Shown piece after piece: positions 17,916 through 25,572 of a DNA stretch of 50,571 nt. The stretch covers positions 1 through 50,571 of the forward strand of contig NZ_WBSN01000019.1 in assembly GCF_009299475.1 (NCBI RefSeq), read 5' to 3'. The notes beneath the pieces were generated by a model, which was not told the origin of the DNA, searched no databases, and saw only the letters and a program-made list of their open reading frames with translations. Each line of letters starts with the position of its first letter. Positions within the stretch are counted from its first letter, which is position 1. A program made the position numbers and the translations under genes. The stretch is from Bifidobacterium avesanii. GTDB lineage: Bacteria; Actinomycetota; Actinomycetes; Actinomycetales; Bifidobacteriaceae.

Positions 17916-19376
17916 ATGGAATTGACGGACATACGGAATGCCTTCGAGAACGGTCGCCTTGAGGCGAAGTCAGCGGCAAGCGGCAAATTGCCGCATAGCC
18001 TGTGGGAAACATACAGCGCATTCGCCAACACCAACGGCGGCACAATCGTCCTCGGCGTGGAGGAGGACTCGGACCATCAGTTGCGTATCACCGGCGTTCC
18101 CCATGCGCATGAATTGGTGACGACGTTCTGGAATAATGCGAATGACGGCAACACCGTCAGTGCCAACATTTTGGTCGACGAGAATGTCCGTGTGGAATCA
18201 CATGGCGGCATGGACGTGATCATCATCGACATTCCGCGCGCGCCGCGTGAGATGCGTCCCGTCTTTGCCGGGCGCAACCCGCTGACCGGAACGTACCGTC
18301 GCAACGGCGAGGGTGACTACCACTGTTCACAGGATGAATACCGCGCCATGGTTCGCGATCAAGGCGACGAACCAATCGACGGGACCGTCATCGGGGAAAT
18401 CGGACTGGAATCCATAGATATCTCCACGCTCAACGCCTACCGCAACATGCTCAAGGCTCAAAGGCCCGGACATCCCTGGTTGGAATTGCCGGATGACGAA
18501 TTGCTATGGAAACTTGGCGCCGCGCAACGTGTGCCCGGCAGCCGACAGCTGCACCCCACACGGGCGGGATTGCTGATGTTCGGCGACGAACGGTACATCA
18601 CCGGGGAGTTTACCCATTATCTGCTTGATTTCAGGCTAATCACGGACACATCCGCACGCCGATGGGATGATCGTATCATGTCCGCCGACGGCACATGGCC
18701 CGGCAACGTCTTCGGTTTCTGGACCCGCGTCACGCCCAAACTGATGGATGGGTTGCCGATGCCGTTCAACTTGCCGAACGGCATTGTGCGTCTGGACGAC
18801 ACTCCGCTGCGCAAAGCCGTGCGCGAAGCATTCACCAACGCGCTGGGCCATGCGGATTACTTCGGAGGAACAGGCGTAGTCGTTCTCCGATACGGCAACG
18901 AACGCATCGACTTTCGCAATCCGGGATCGCTCCGCCTGGAACAATCCCTCATCGAACGTGGCGGACTGTCGGACGCCCGAAATCCCGGCATCATGAAAAT
19001 GTTCAACCTTCTCGGCATCGGCGAACGCGCGGGAAGCGGATTCGATACCTTACGCGCGGGTGCAAGATCGGAAAATCTGTCCGAGCCGACATTGCTGGAG
19101 GAGCTGCATCCCGATCGCGTAACGCTTAGCATGCCGATAACCGCTTCTTCGGCGCAACCGCATAGGATCGGGAAAGCCCCTGCGCTCACGGGCAGGGAAG
19201 CGGCTGTGATGGGGCTATTCGCGGACCGCCCCTCTTTGACGACCGCGGATATCGCCCAAGCCACGGGACTTTCCCGTCCACGGGTACGGGCGTTGCTCGG
19301 CAAATTGATGCAAAAGGGACTGCTTGATCAGCATGGGCAGGCGCGCGCCACCTTTTACACCAAAACCTCCAATTAA
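17916..19376 (+). CDS. AlbA_2 (Schlafen-like) domain protein with ATPase-like and winged-helix domains
   Basis: A 486-residue protein with the architecture of RecG-like/AlbA_2 regulators. The N-terminal AlbA_2 domain (about 12-130) shows NGRLEAKSA and AFANTNGGTIVLGV. A middle-to-late HATPase_c_4-like region has REAFTNALGHADY (303-315), the FRNPG motif (333-337) and GIGERAGSGFD (367-377). A C-terminal winged-helix region (about 440-478) contains TTADIAQATGLSRPRVRALL. Such proteins are usually annotated as putative DNA-binding or transcriptional regulators and often sit in accessory regions. Base composition is less GC-rich than its neighbours, suggesting transfer. CATAAT at 17881-17886 is a possible -10. 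The gene is followed directly by an 11-bp tandem repeat. Confidence 0.85.
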   Translation: MELTDIRNAFENGRLEAKSAASGKLPHSLWETYSAFANTNGGTIVLGVEEDSDHQLRITGVPHAHELVTTFWNNANDGNTVSANILVDENVRVESHGGMDVIIIDIPRAPREMRPVFAGRNPLTGTYRRNGEGDYHCSQDEYRAMVRDQGDEPIDGTVIGEIGLESIDISTLNAYRNMLKAQRPGHPWLELPDDELLWKLGAAQRVPGSRQLHPTRAGLLMFGDERYITGEFTHYLLDFRLITDTSARRWDDRIMSADGTWPGNVFGFWTRVTPKLMDGLPMPFNLPNGIVRLDDTPLRKAVREAFTNALGHADYFGGTGVVVLRYGNERIDFRNPGSLRLEQSLIERGGLSDARNPGIMKMFNLLGIGERAGSGFDTLRAGARSENLSEPTLLEELHPDRVTLSMPITASSAQPHRIGKAPALTGREAAVMGLFADRPSLTTADIAQATGLSRPRVRALLGKLMQKGLLDQHGQARATFYTKTSN

Positions 19377-19380
19377 AGGC

Positions 19381-19430
19381 AAGCGGATAACAAGCGGATA
19401 ACAAGCGGATAACAAGCGGATAACAAGCGG
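19381..19430. repeat. Tandem 11-bp direct repeat (AAGCGGATAAC, 4.5 copies)
   Basis: Four perfect consecutive copies of AAGCGGATAAC at 19381-19424, followed by a half copy AAGCGG. The array begins four bases after the AlbA_2 gene stop and lies 43 bases before the 3' end of convergent parE. The copies are identical, which suggests recent slippage expansion or functional selection. It could act as a binding array, or simply be a variable-number repeat. Confidence 0.9.
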
Positions 19431-19473
19431 TTCATCGAATCCGTCTGCCCCCGCTTGGCCGTTCCACCACCGG

Positions 19474-21804
19474 TCAGGTGTCGATCTTGGAGCGGTCGAA
19501 GTCGTCGGCGTTGTCCACGATGAACTGCTTGCGCGGCGGCACGTCGTCGCCCATGAGCAGGCTGAAGATCTCCGCGGCCTGTGCGGCGTCCTCCATGCGA
19601 ATGCGCCTGAGCATGCGGGTGCGCGGGTCCATGGTGGTGTCCGCGAGCTGGTCGGCGTCCATTTCGCCCAGACCCTTGTAGCGCTGGATGTCGTCCGCGT
19701 AGCCGATGTGCTTCCCGTCCAGTTCGGCGAGCTTGCCGGCGAGCTCGTCGTCGGAGTACGTGTAGATGTACTCGCCCTTGTGCGGGCCGGTGAGCGCGAT
19801 GCGGTGCAGCGGCGGCACAGCGGCGTACACGTAGCCGTGCTCGATGAGCGGGCGCATGTAGCGGTAGAACAGGGTGAGCAGCAGGATGCGGATGTGCGCG
19901 CCGTCCACGTCGGCATCGGTCATCATGATGATCTTGTGATAGCGCGACTGCTCGATGTCGAAGCTCGCGCCGGAGCCCGCGCCCACCACCTGGATGATCG
20001 CCGCGCATTCCTTGTTGTTGAGCATCTGGCTCAGCGACGCCTTCTGCACGTTGAGGATCTTGCCGCGGATGGGCAGCAGCGCCTGGAACCCGGCGTTGCG
20101 CGCGGCCTTGGCGGTGCCGAGGGCCGAGTCGCCCTCCACGATGAACAGTTCGGCCACGTCGTCGTTGCCCGGCTGGCAGTCGGACAGCTTGGCGGGCATG
20201 GACGCGGATTCGAGCGCGTTCTTGCGGCGGGTGACCTCCTTGGTCTTGCGCGCCTGGATGCGGGCGTGCATCTCGCCGACGATCTTCTCCAGCACGCGGC
20301 CGGACTGCTCCTTGTAGCCGCGCTTGGAGCCGGTGATCATCTCGCCGAACTGGCGGTCGGTGAGCCGGGTGACGATCGGCTTGACCTGCGCGGTGCCGAG
20401 CACGTCCTTGGTCTGGCCCTGGAACTGCGGTTCGGCGATGCGCACGGTGACCACGGCCACGAGGCCGGCCATGATGTCGTCGCGCTCCACCTTCATGGCG
20501 TTGTCCTTGAGGTTCACCTTGAGCTTGCGCGCGTTGTCCTCCACGGCCTTGCGGATCTGCCTGGTGATGCCGTTCAGAAAGCCGTCCACGTGCATGCCCC
20601 CGCCGGGCGTCTCCACCACGTTGACGAAGCTCACCAGCGTGGTGTCGTAGCCGTCGGTCCACCGCAGGGCGATGTCCACGGCGCAGTTGCGTTCGATCTG
20701 CTCGGCGTGCAGCTCGCCGCCGGCGCCCACGGCCTGCGTCTCCTCCTTGTAGGTGCCCTCGCCCTGGATGCGCCACACGTCCGAGACGGGCGCGCCCTTG
20801 GACAGATAGTCGACGAAGTCCTTCACGCCGCCGGTGTGCAGGAACTCCTCCACGCGGGCGTGCGCGGGCTGCATGCCGAACGGGCCGCAGTCCACGGTGC
20901 CGGCAGCCTGCGCGATGACGGGCACGGCGGGGGCGGCGGGGGCGGATTCGTTCGCGGGCGTCTCCCCTGTGGCCTCGAAGCCGTCGAGCACCGCGGGTTC
21001 GATGCCGGCAGCGGACTCGGTGCCGGCGTCCGGCGCGGCCGAGGCGTCCGGCGAGTCCACCTCGCGCAGGTCGTCCACCGCCGCGTCGCCGGTTTCCGGA
21101 ATGTTCTCGTCCACGACCGTGATCTTCAGGCCGGGCACGAGGAAGCTGGTCTGGCGCACGCGGTCGATGAGCTGCCGGTAGCCGAACTCGGCGGTGTCGT
21201 TGAAGATCTCCGGGTCGGCCCAGTAGCGGATGCGCGTGCCGGTGGTCCTGGGGCTCACCTTGCCGATGATCTCCAGTTCGGTGGGCTTGTTCTTGCGGGT
21301 GCGCTTGAACGGCGAGTCGGGCGAGGGATGCGCCGGGTCGGCGTCCGAGTACACGCCCGGATGGCCCTGGTGGAAGGCCATGTGGTGCGTCTTGCCGTCG
21401 CGGTCCACCTCCACGTCCAGGCGGGAGCTCAGCGCGTTGACCACGGAGGAGCCCACGCCGTGCAGGCCGCCGGCCGCGTTGTAGGAGGCGTTGCCGAACT
21501 TGGCGCCGGCGTGCAGCTTGGTGAGCACCACCTCCACGCCGGTGAGCTTGGTCTTGGGCTCCACGTCCACGGGGATGCCTCGTCCGTTGTCCGCGACCTC
21601 GACGGAGCCGTCCGTGTGCAGCGTGACGGTGATGTGGTCGCAGGCCCCCGCCAGCGCCTCGTCGACGGAGTTGTCGATGATCTCCCACAGGCAGTGCATG
21701 AGGCCCTGGCTGTCGGTGGTGCCGATGTACATGCCGGGGCGCTTGCGCACGGCATCGAGGCCCTCGAGCACGGTCAAACTGTCGGCGCCGTAGGATTCGG
21801 GCAT
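19474..21804 (-). CDS. parE: DNA topoisomerase IV subunit B (type IIA topoisomerase B subunit)
   Basis: The ATP-binding subunit partnering ParC (6697-9354). The GHKL ATPase motifs are plain: EIIDNSVDEALAG, DNGRGIPVDV and GGLHGVGSSVVNALS in the first 140 residues. The Toprim part has ELFIVEGDSALG and DADVDGAHIRIL, and the C-terminus has QRYKGLGEMDADQL. Within the transducer domain, about residues 230-310, there is a low-complexity Ala/Pro/Glu-rich insert absent from typical ParE; it keeps frame and is probably a surface loop. I chose the ATG at 21804, which follows AAGGAG, over an in-frame ATG eight codons upstream. The protein has 776 residues. A terminator-like hairpin separates it from upstream sigA. 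Confidence 0.92.
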   Translation of the reverse strand: MPESYGADSLTVLEGLDAVRKRPGMYIGTTDSQGLMHCLWEIIDNSVDEALAGACDHITVTLHTDGSVEVADNGRGIPVDVEPKTKLTGVEVVLTKLHAGAKFGNASYNAAGGLHGVGSSVVNALSSRLDVEVDRDGKTHHMAFHQGHPGVYSDADPAHPSPDSPFKRTRKNKPTELEIIGKVSPRTTGTRIRYWADPEIFNDTAEFGYRQLIDRVRQTSFLVPGLKITVVDENIPETGDAAVDDLREVDSPDASAAPDAGTESAAGIEPAVLDGFEATGETPANESAPAAPAVPVIAQAAGTVDCGPFGMQPAHARVEEFLHTGGVKDFVDYLSKGAPVSDVWRIQGEGTYKEETQAVGAGGELHAEQIERNCAVDIALRWTDGYDTTLVSFVNVVETPGGGMHVDGFLNGITRQIRKAVEDNARKLKVNLKDNAMKVERDDIMAGLVAVVTVRIAEPQFQGQTKDVLGTAQVKPIVTRLTDRQFGEMITGSKRGYKEQSGRVLEKIVGEMHARIQARKTKEVTRRKNALESASMPAKLSDCQPGNDDVAELFIVEGDSALGTAKAARNAGFQALLPIRGKILNVQKASLSQMLNNKECAAIIQVVGAGSGASFDIEQSRYHKIIMMTDADVDGAHIRILLLTLFYRYMRPLIEHGYVYAAVPPLHRIALTGPHKGEYIYTYSDDELAGKLAELDGKHIGYADDIQRYKGLGEMDADQLADTTMDPRTRMLRRIRMEDAAQAAEIFSLLMGDDVPPRKQFIVDNADDFDRSKIDT

Positions 21805-21830
21805 GGTTCTCCTTGCATGGGATTGCATAA

Positions 21831-21885
21831 AACGATGAAAGCCGAAGGACCCGCCGGCAGGGTATGCCGCCGCGGAGCCTTCGGC
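21831..21885 (-). terminator. Rho-independent terminator downstream of sigA
   Basis: On the minus strand an 8-bp stem GCCGAAGG...CCTTCGGC (21841-21885), with a further GC-rich inner stem, is followed by CTTTCATCGTTTTATG. It lies between the sigA stop and the parE start, so it may end or attenuate sigA transcripts before parE. Confidence 0.75.
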
Positions 21886-21953
21886 CCCGGCCCGCCGCCT
21901 TCGCCCGGAAACGGCGTGAGGACGGCGGGCCGGCGACGGTCACCGGGTGACGG

Positions 21954-23384
21954 TCACTGATCGAGGAAGTCGCGCAGGGTCTGCGAGCGCGACGGGTGGC
22001 GCAGCTTCGACATGGTCTTCGATTCGATCTGGCGGATGCGCTCACGGGTCACGCCGTACACGCGGCCGATGTCGTCGAGGGTCTTGGGCTGGCCGTCCTC
22101 GAGGCCGTAGCGCATCTTGATCACGCCGGCCTCGCGCGGAGACAGGGTTTCGAGCACCTGCTTGAACTGCTCCTGCAGCAGCGAGAACGCGACGGCGTCG
22201 GACGGGGCGATGGCGTCGGTGTCCTCGATAAGGTCGCCGAACTCAGAGTCGCCGTCCTCGCCGAGCGGGGTGTGCAGCGAGATCGGCTCGCGGCCGTACT
22301 TCTGCACCTCCTGCACCTTCTCGACGGGCATGTCGAGCTCGCGGGCCAGCTCGTCCGGAGTGGGCTCGCGGCCGAGGTCCTGCAGCATCTGGCGCTGGAC
22401 GCGGGACAGCTTGTTGATCACCTCGACCATGTGCACGGGCACGCGGATGGTGCGCGCCTGATCGGCCATGGCGCGGGTGATGGCCTGGCGGATCCACCAC
22501 GTGGCGTAGGTGGAGAACTTGAAGCCCTTCTTCCAGTCGAACTTCTCGACGGCGCGGATCAGGCCGAGGTTGCCCTCCTGAATGAGATCGAGGAACAGCA
22601 TGCCGCGGCCGGTGTAGCGCTTGGCGAGCGAGACGACGAGTCGCAGGTTGGCCTCCAGCAGATGGTCCTTGGCCTTCTTGCCGTCGGACGCGGCCCACTT
22701 GAGCTCGCGCTTGCGCTTGAAGTCCATCTTGTCGGACTCGGTGTCCAGCAGGTGCTGGGCGTACAGGCCCGCCTCGATGCGCTCGGAGAGGTCCACCTCC
22801 TGTTCGGCGTTGAGCAGGCTCACGCGGCCGATCTGCTTGAGGTAGTCCTTGACCGGGTCGGCGGTGGCGCCGGCCGCGATCACGCGGCGCTTGGGGTTGC
22901 CGGACGGCGTGAGGTTGTCGTCGTCATCGTCGTCGCGCACGACGAACGCGCCCTTGGCCTGCGGGGGGATCTCCTCCTGCTTGGGCTTGGACTCCTCGTC
23001 GTCCTCGTCCTCGACGTCCTCATCCTCCGAGTCGTCGTCCTCATCGTCGTCTTCGTCCACGTCGTCGAGGTCGTCGTCCACGTCGTCCAGATCGTCGGCG
23101 TCGAGGTTGGCGTCAACGTCGTCCAGATCGTCGGCGTCCTCCACGTCGTCCTCGGACTCCAGCGCCGTCTGGTCCTTCTCCTCGGCCTTGTCCGCCTTGC
23201 GGGACTTCGCGGTGGTCTTCTTCGCCGTGGCGCGCCTGCGCGTGGTCTTCTTGGCCTTCGTGCCTTCCTCCTGCACGCCCGCGGCCTGCTCCTCGTTCTC
23301 CTGCGCGGCGTCGACGGCCTTGCGGGACTTCCTGGCAGTCTTCGCGGCAGCGGTGGTTTTCTGAGCAGTGCTCTTCGTGGCCAA
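21954..23384 (-). CDS. sigA: Primary RNA polymerase sigma factor (sigma-70/HrdB type)
   Basis: Housekeeping sigma factor directing RNA polymerase to -10/-35 promoters. The last 300 residues hold region 1.2 ([20 protein letters not shown]), region 2 ([20 protein letters not shown] and [19 protein letters not shown]), region 3 and region 4.2 ([20 protein letters not shown]). The first 175 residues are first Lys/Ala-rich (histone-tail-like) and then strongly acidic, with repeated DDLDDVD units. The length is 476 residues. I chose the TTG start at 23384 because AGGAGG lies five bases upstream; the longer frame to 23432 has no such site. It sits next to parE, as the primary sigma gene does in other actinobacteria. 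Confidence 0.94.
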   Translation of the reverse strand: MATKSTAQKTTAAAKTARKSRKAVDAAQENEEQAAGVQEEGTKAKKTTRRRATAKKTTAKSRKADKAEEKDQTALESEDDVEDADDLDDVDANLDADDLDDVDDDLDDVDEDDDEDDDSEDEDVEDEDDEESKPKQEEIPPQAKGAFVVRDDDDDDNLTPSGNPKRRVIAAGATADPVKDYLKQIGRVSLLNAEQEVDLSERIEAGLYAQHLLDTESDKMDFKRKRELKWAASDGKKAKDHLLEANLRLVVSLAKRYTGRGMLFLDLIQEGNLGLIRAVEKFDWKKGFKFSTYATWWIRQAITRAMADQARTIRVPVHMVEVINKLSRVQRQMLQDLGREPTPDELARELDMPVEKVQEVQKYGREPISLHTPLGEDGDSEFGDLIEDTDAIAPSDAVAFSLLQEQFKQVLETLSPREAGVIKMRYGLEDGQPKTLDDIGRVYGVTRERIRQIESKTMSKLRHPSRSQTLRDFLDQ

Positions 23385-23412
23385 CTTATCCTCCTGGCTC
23401 TTCCGCCCAACC

Positions 23413-23443
23413 CCCATATAGCATATGGGCACACTTCTGGCAA
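23413..23443 (-). promoter_or_regulatory. Putative sigA promoter with palindrome over the -10
   Basis: On the minus strand TTGCCA (23438-23443) and TATATG (23415-23420) are separated by 17 bases. The -10 is embedded in the palindrome CCCATAT-AGC-ATATGGG (23413-23429). This fits a promoter with a possible operator, but no regulator is known. Confidence 0.5.
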
Positions 23444-23487
23444 GGGCAAATCGTCAACTCATAGAGTCAACCACGTTCCAAGGACGA

Positions 23488-24126
23488 TTATTCCCCCGGC
23501 ATGCCGTCCCCCATCCACGCGGGCGCGATCCCGTGCTCCATGGCGGACAATACGATGCCGGCCAGCGTGCACCGCTCGTCGTCCGCCAGCACGCGCACCG
23601 CGTAGACCACGGCCCGGGGGTCGCCCATCCACCACAGCACGTAGGCGACGAGCGTCATGGGCTGCACGCGCCAGCCGGGCGGCACCGCCCGCGCGATCTG
23701 CGCGAGCATTTTGAGGCCGCGCTCGCAGCGCCTCCGGTCGGGCGCGGCGTCCGCGTCGCGGAACGCGTCGTTGAGCGCGCGGGACAGGCACCGCACGCTC
23801 TCCGGCCGATGCGGCCGGGCCGCCAGCTCCATGAGCTGGGACCGGTCCACGCCGCGGCACAGCAGCGAGACGATCAGCGCGTCACGGAACGCCAGCTTCT
23901 CGCGCATGCCCGCGGCGAGCGACGCCACCGATTCGCGGCTCAGCCCGTCGCCGCCCCGCTCCAGACACGCCAGCCAGTCGTCCAGGGGATCGGCGAACCA
24001 CGCCGCGTCCGATTCCTCCACGCCCATCTGCCGCCGCTGTTCGCGGAACAGCTCCGTCACCTGCGTCATGTCATCGTCGTTCAGTTCCTCGCAGACGTAC
24101 GTCGTCCGCTCACGGCTCTGCTCCAT
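23488..24126 (-). CDS. DUF4192 domain-containing protein
   Basis: A 212-residue soluble protein of unknown function. The C-terminal part, from WRVQPMTLVAYVLWWMGDPR through AGIVLSAMEHGIAP, follows the DUF4192 pattern (a hydrophobic Trp-containing helix, a small-residue GD turn, another helix and a final H-G-x-x-P). This family is common in actinobacteria, often near the primary sigma gene. The N-terminal half is shorter and more divergent than in typical members. The ATG at 24126 follows GGGGGAGGA. It is divergent from the polyprenyl synthase gene and in line with sigA. Confidence 0.75.
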   Translation of the reverse strand: MEQSRERTTYVCEELNDDDMTQVTELFREQRRQMGVEESDAAWFADPLDDWLACLERGGDGLSRESVASLAAGMREKLAFRDALIVSLLCRGVDRSQLMELAARPHRPESVRCLSRALNDAFRDADAAPDRRRCERGLKMLAQIARAVPPGWRVQPMTLVAYVLWWMGDPRAVVYAVRVLADDERCTLAGIVLSAMEHGIAPAWMGDGMPGE

Positions 24127-24350
24127 TGCATCATCCCGTCCTCCCCCAAGGCTGTTTTCGTTGGTTTTCGGCCGCCGCGCCCTGCCCGCGCGCCGGTTCC
24201 CTCCACCATGCCACGGCGGGGTCCGGGCCGTCCAGCCGCACGGGGCGGTGTGGCCGAACGTGGCCCCCGGTTCGGCTCCCCGGCGTGTCCTTGGCGCGAT
24301 TTCGGGCGAAATCACGTTCGACCGCCGGGATTGTGGATAACCTCGTAGGT

Positions 24351-25478
24351 ATGGATAACGTCGAAGCACTGCCCGCACTCGAATCGCGCATCGCCGCACT
24401 GGTGGCCCAATACGCCGGCATTCCGGACGGGATGGCGGTCCCCCGCAGCTGTTCGTCCGTCATGGACGCCGTCGCCTCGCAGGGCGTCACCTCCAGCGAG
24501 GGAGGCAAGCGGCTGCGCGCCCGGCTCGCCCTGGCCGCCTTCGACGCGCTGCGCCCGAAGCCGGACGGGGACGACGAGGCGTGGCGGGGCCATCGCGCCG
24601 CCGCGGCCGATCTGGCGTGCGCCATCGAGGTGTTCCAGACCGCCGCGCTCGTGCACGACGACATCATCGACGACTCCGACCTGCGCCGGGGCAAGCCGTC
24701 CGCCCACCGCGCCCTCGCCGCGGCGCTCGGCGACGACCCGCAGGCCGACCACGTAGGGCGCGGGCTCGGCATCATGCTCGGCGACCTGCTCGCCACCGCC
24801 AGCGTCGCCATCGCGCACGACGCGGCCGCCGCGCTGCCGAAGACCGAATCGATCATGCGCACGTTCCTGCGCATGCACCGCGAGGTGGAGATCGGGCAGG
24901 TGCTCGACCTGGCCGTCGAGGAGGCGCCGCTGGACAGGCCCGAGGCGCTGGCGTCCTCCTCGCTGGGCGTGTTCCGCTGGAAGACCGCCAGCTACACCAC
25001 CATCGCCCCCATCGAGCTCGGACTGCTTGCCGCGGGCGCCAAAACCGCCAAGGCGCAGGCCATCGCCGCCTCGATCGGCACGCCGCTGGGCCTCGCGTTC
25101 CAGCTGGCCGACGACCTCATCGACGTGATCGGCTCCAGCGCGTCCACCGGCAAGCCCGTGGGCGGCGACATCCGCGAGGGCAAACGCACCGTGCTGCTCG
25201 CCGACGCGCTCGCCGGGGCGGGCGAGGCCGACCGCGCCGAGCTCATCCGCATGTTCGAGGCGCCGGAGCGCGACGCGGACGACGTGGCGCGGGCCATCAC
25301 GCTGTTCAAGTCCACCGGGGCCATCGACCGCTCCCGCGGGCGCATCGCCACGCTGTGGCGCACGGCGGCGTCCGCGCTGGACGAGGCGGCGGGCATGCTG
25401 GGGCTGTCGCCGGCGTCGCGCGACCTGCTGCTCGGGGCGTGCGAGTGCTTCCTGCCCAAGGACCTGCGCGGGTGCTGA
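24351..25478 (+). CDS. idsA: Polyprenyl (geranylgeranyl/farnesyl-type) diphosphate synthase
   Basis: A trans-prenyltransferase condensing isopentenyl diphosphate with allylic diphosphates. The 375-residue protein carries GGKRLR (51-56), the first Asp-rich motif in VHDDIIDDSDLRRGKPSAH (101-119), and the second Asp-rich motif in FQLADDLIDVIG. Chain length cannot be fixed from sequence alone. The neighbouring PASTA kinase resembles the idsA2-pknL neighbourhood of mycobacteria and corynebacteria, which supports an idsA-like assignment. The start ATG is 7 bases after GGATAAC, and a short GTAGG precedes it. The gap to the kinase is about 95 bases. Confidence 0.88.
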   Translation: MDNVEALPALESRIAALVAQYAGIPDGMAVPRSCSSVMDAVASQGVTSSEGGKRLRARLALAAFDALRPKPDGDDEAWRGHRAAAADLACAIEVFQTAALVHDDIIDDSDLRRGKPSAHRALAAALGDDPQADHVGRGLGIMLGDLLATASVAIAHDAAAALPKTESIMRTFLRMHREVEIGQVLDLAVEEAPLDRPEALASSSLGVFRWKTASYTTIAPIELGLLAAGAKTAKAQAIAASIGTPLGLAFQLADDLIDVIGSSASTGKPVGGDIREGKRTVLLADALAGAGEADRAELIRMFEAPERDADDVARAITLFKSTGAIDRSRGRIATLWRTAASALDEAAGMLGLSPASRDLLLGACECFLPKDLRGC

Positions 25479-25572
25479 GCCGCAGCCGGGCCAAGCCGGG
25501 CCGCGTGGACTTTTCGTCGGGAACGCACGGCGTTTCACCGTTTTGTGACGTGCGAACCCTACGATGGACATC

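Noticed and set aside
23385..23432. Longer sigA start at an ATG
   Set aside because: The TTG at 23384 has AGGAGG five bases upstream and the longer frame crosses the likely promoter.
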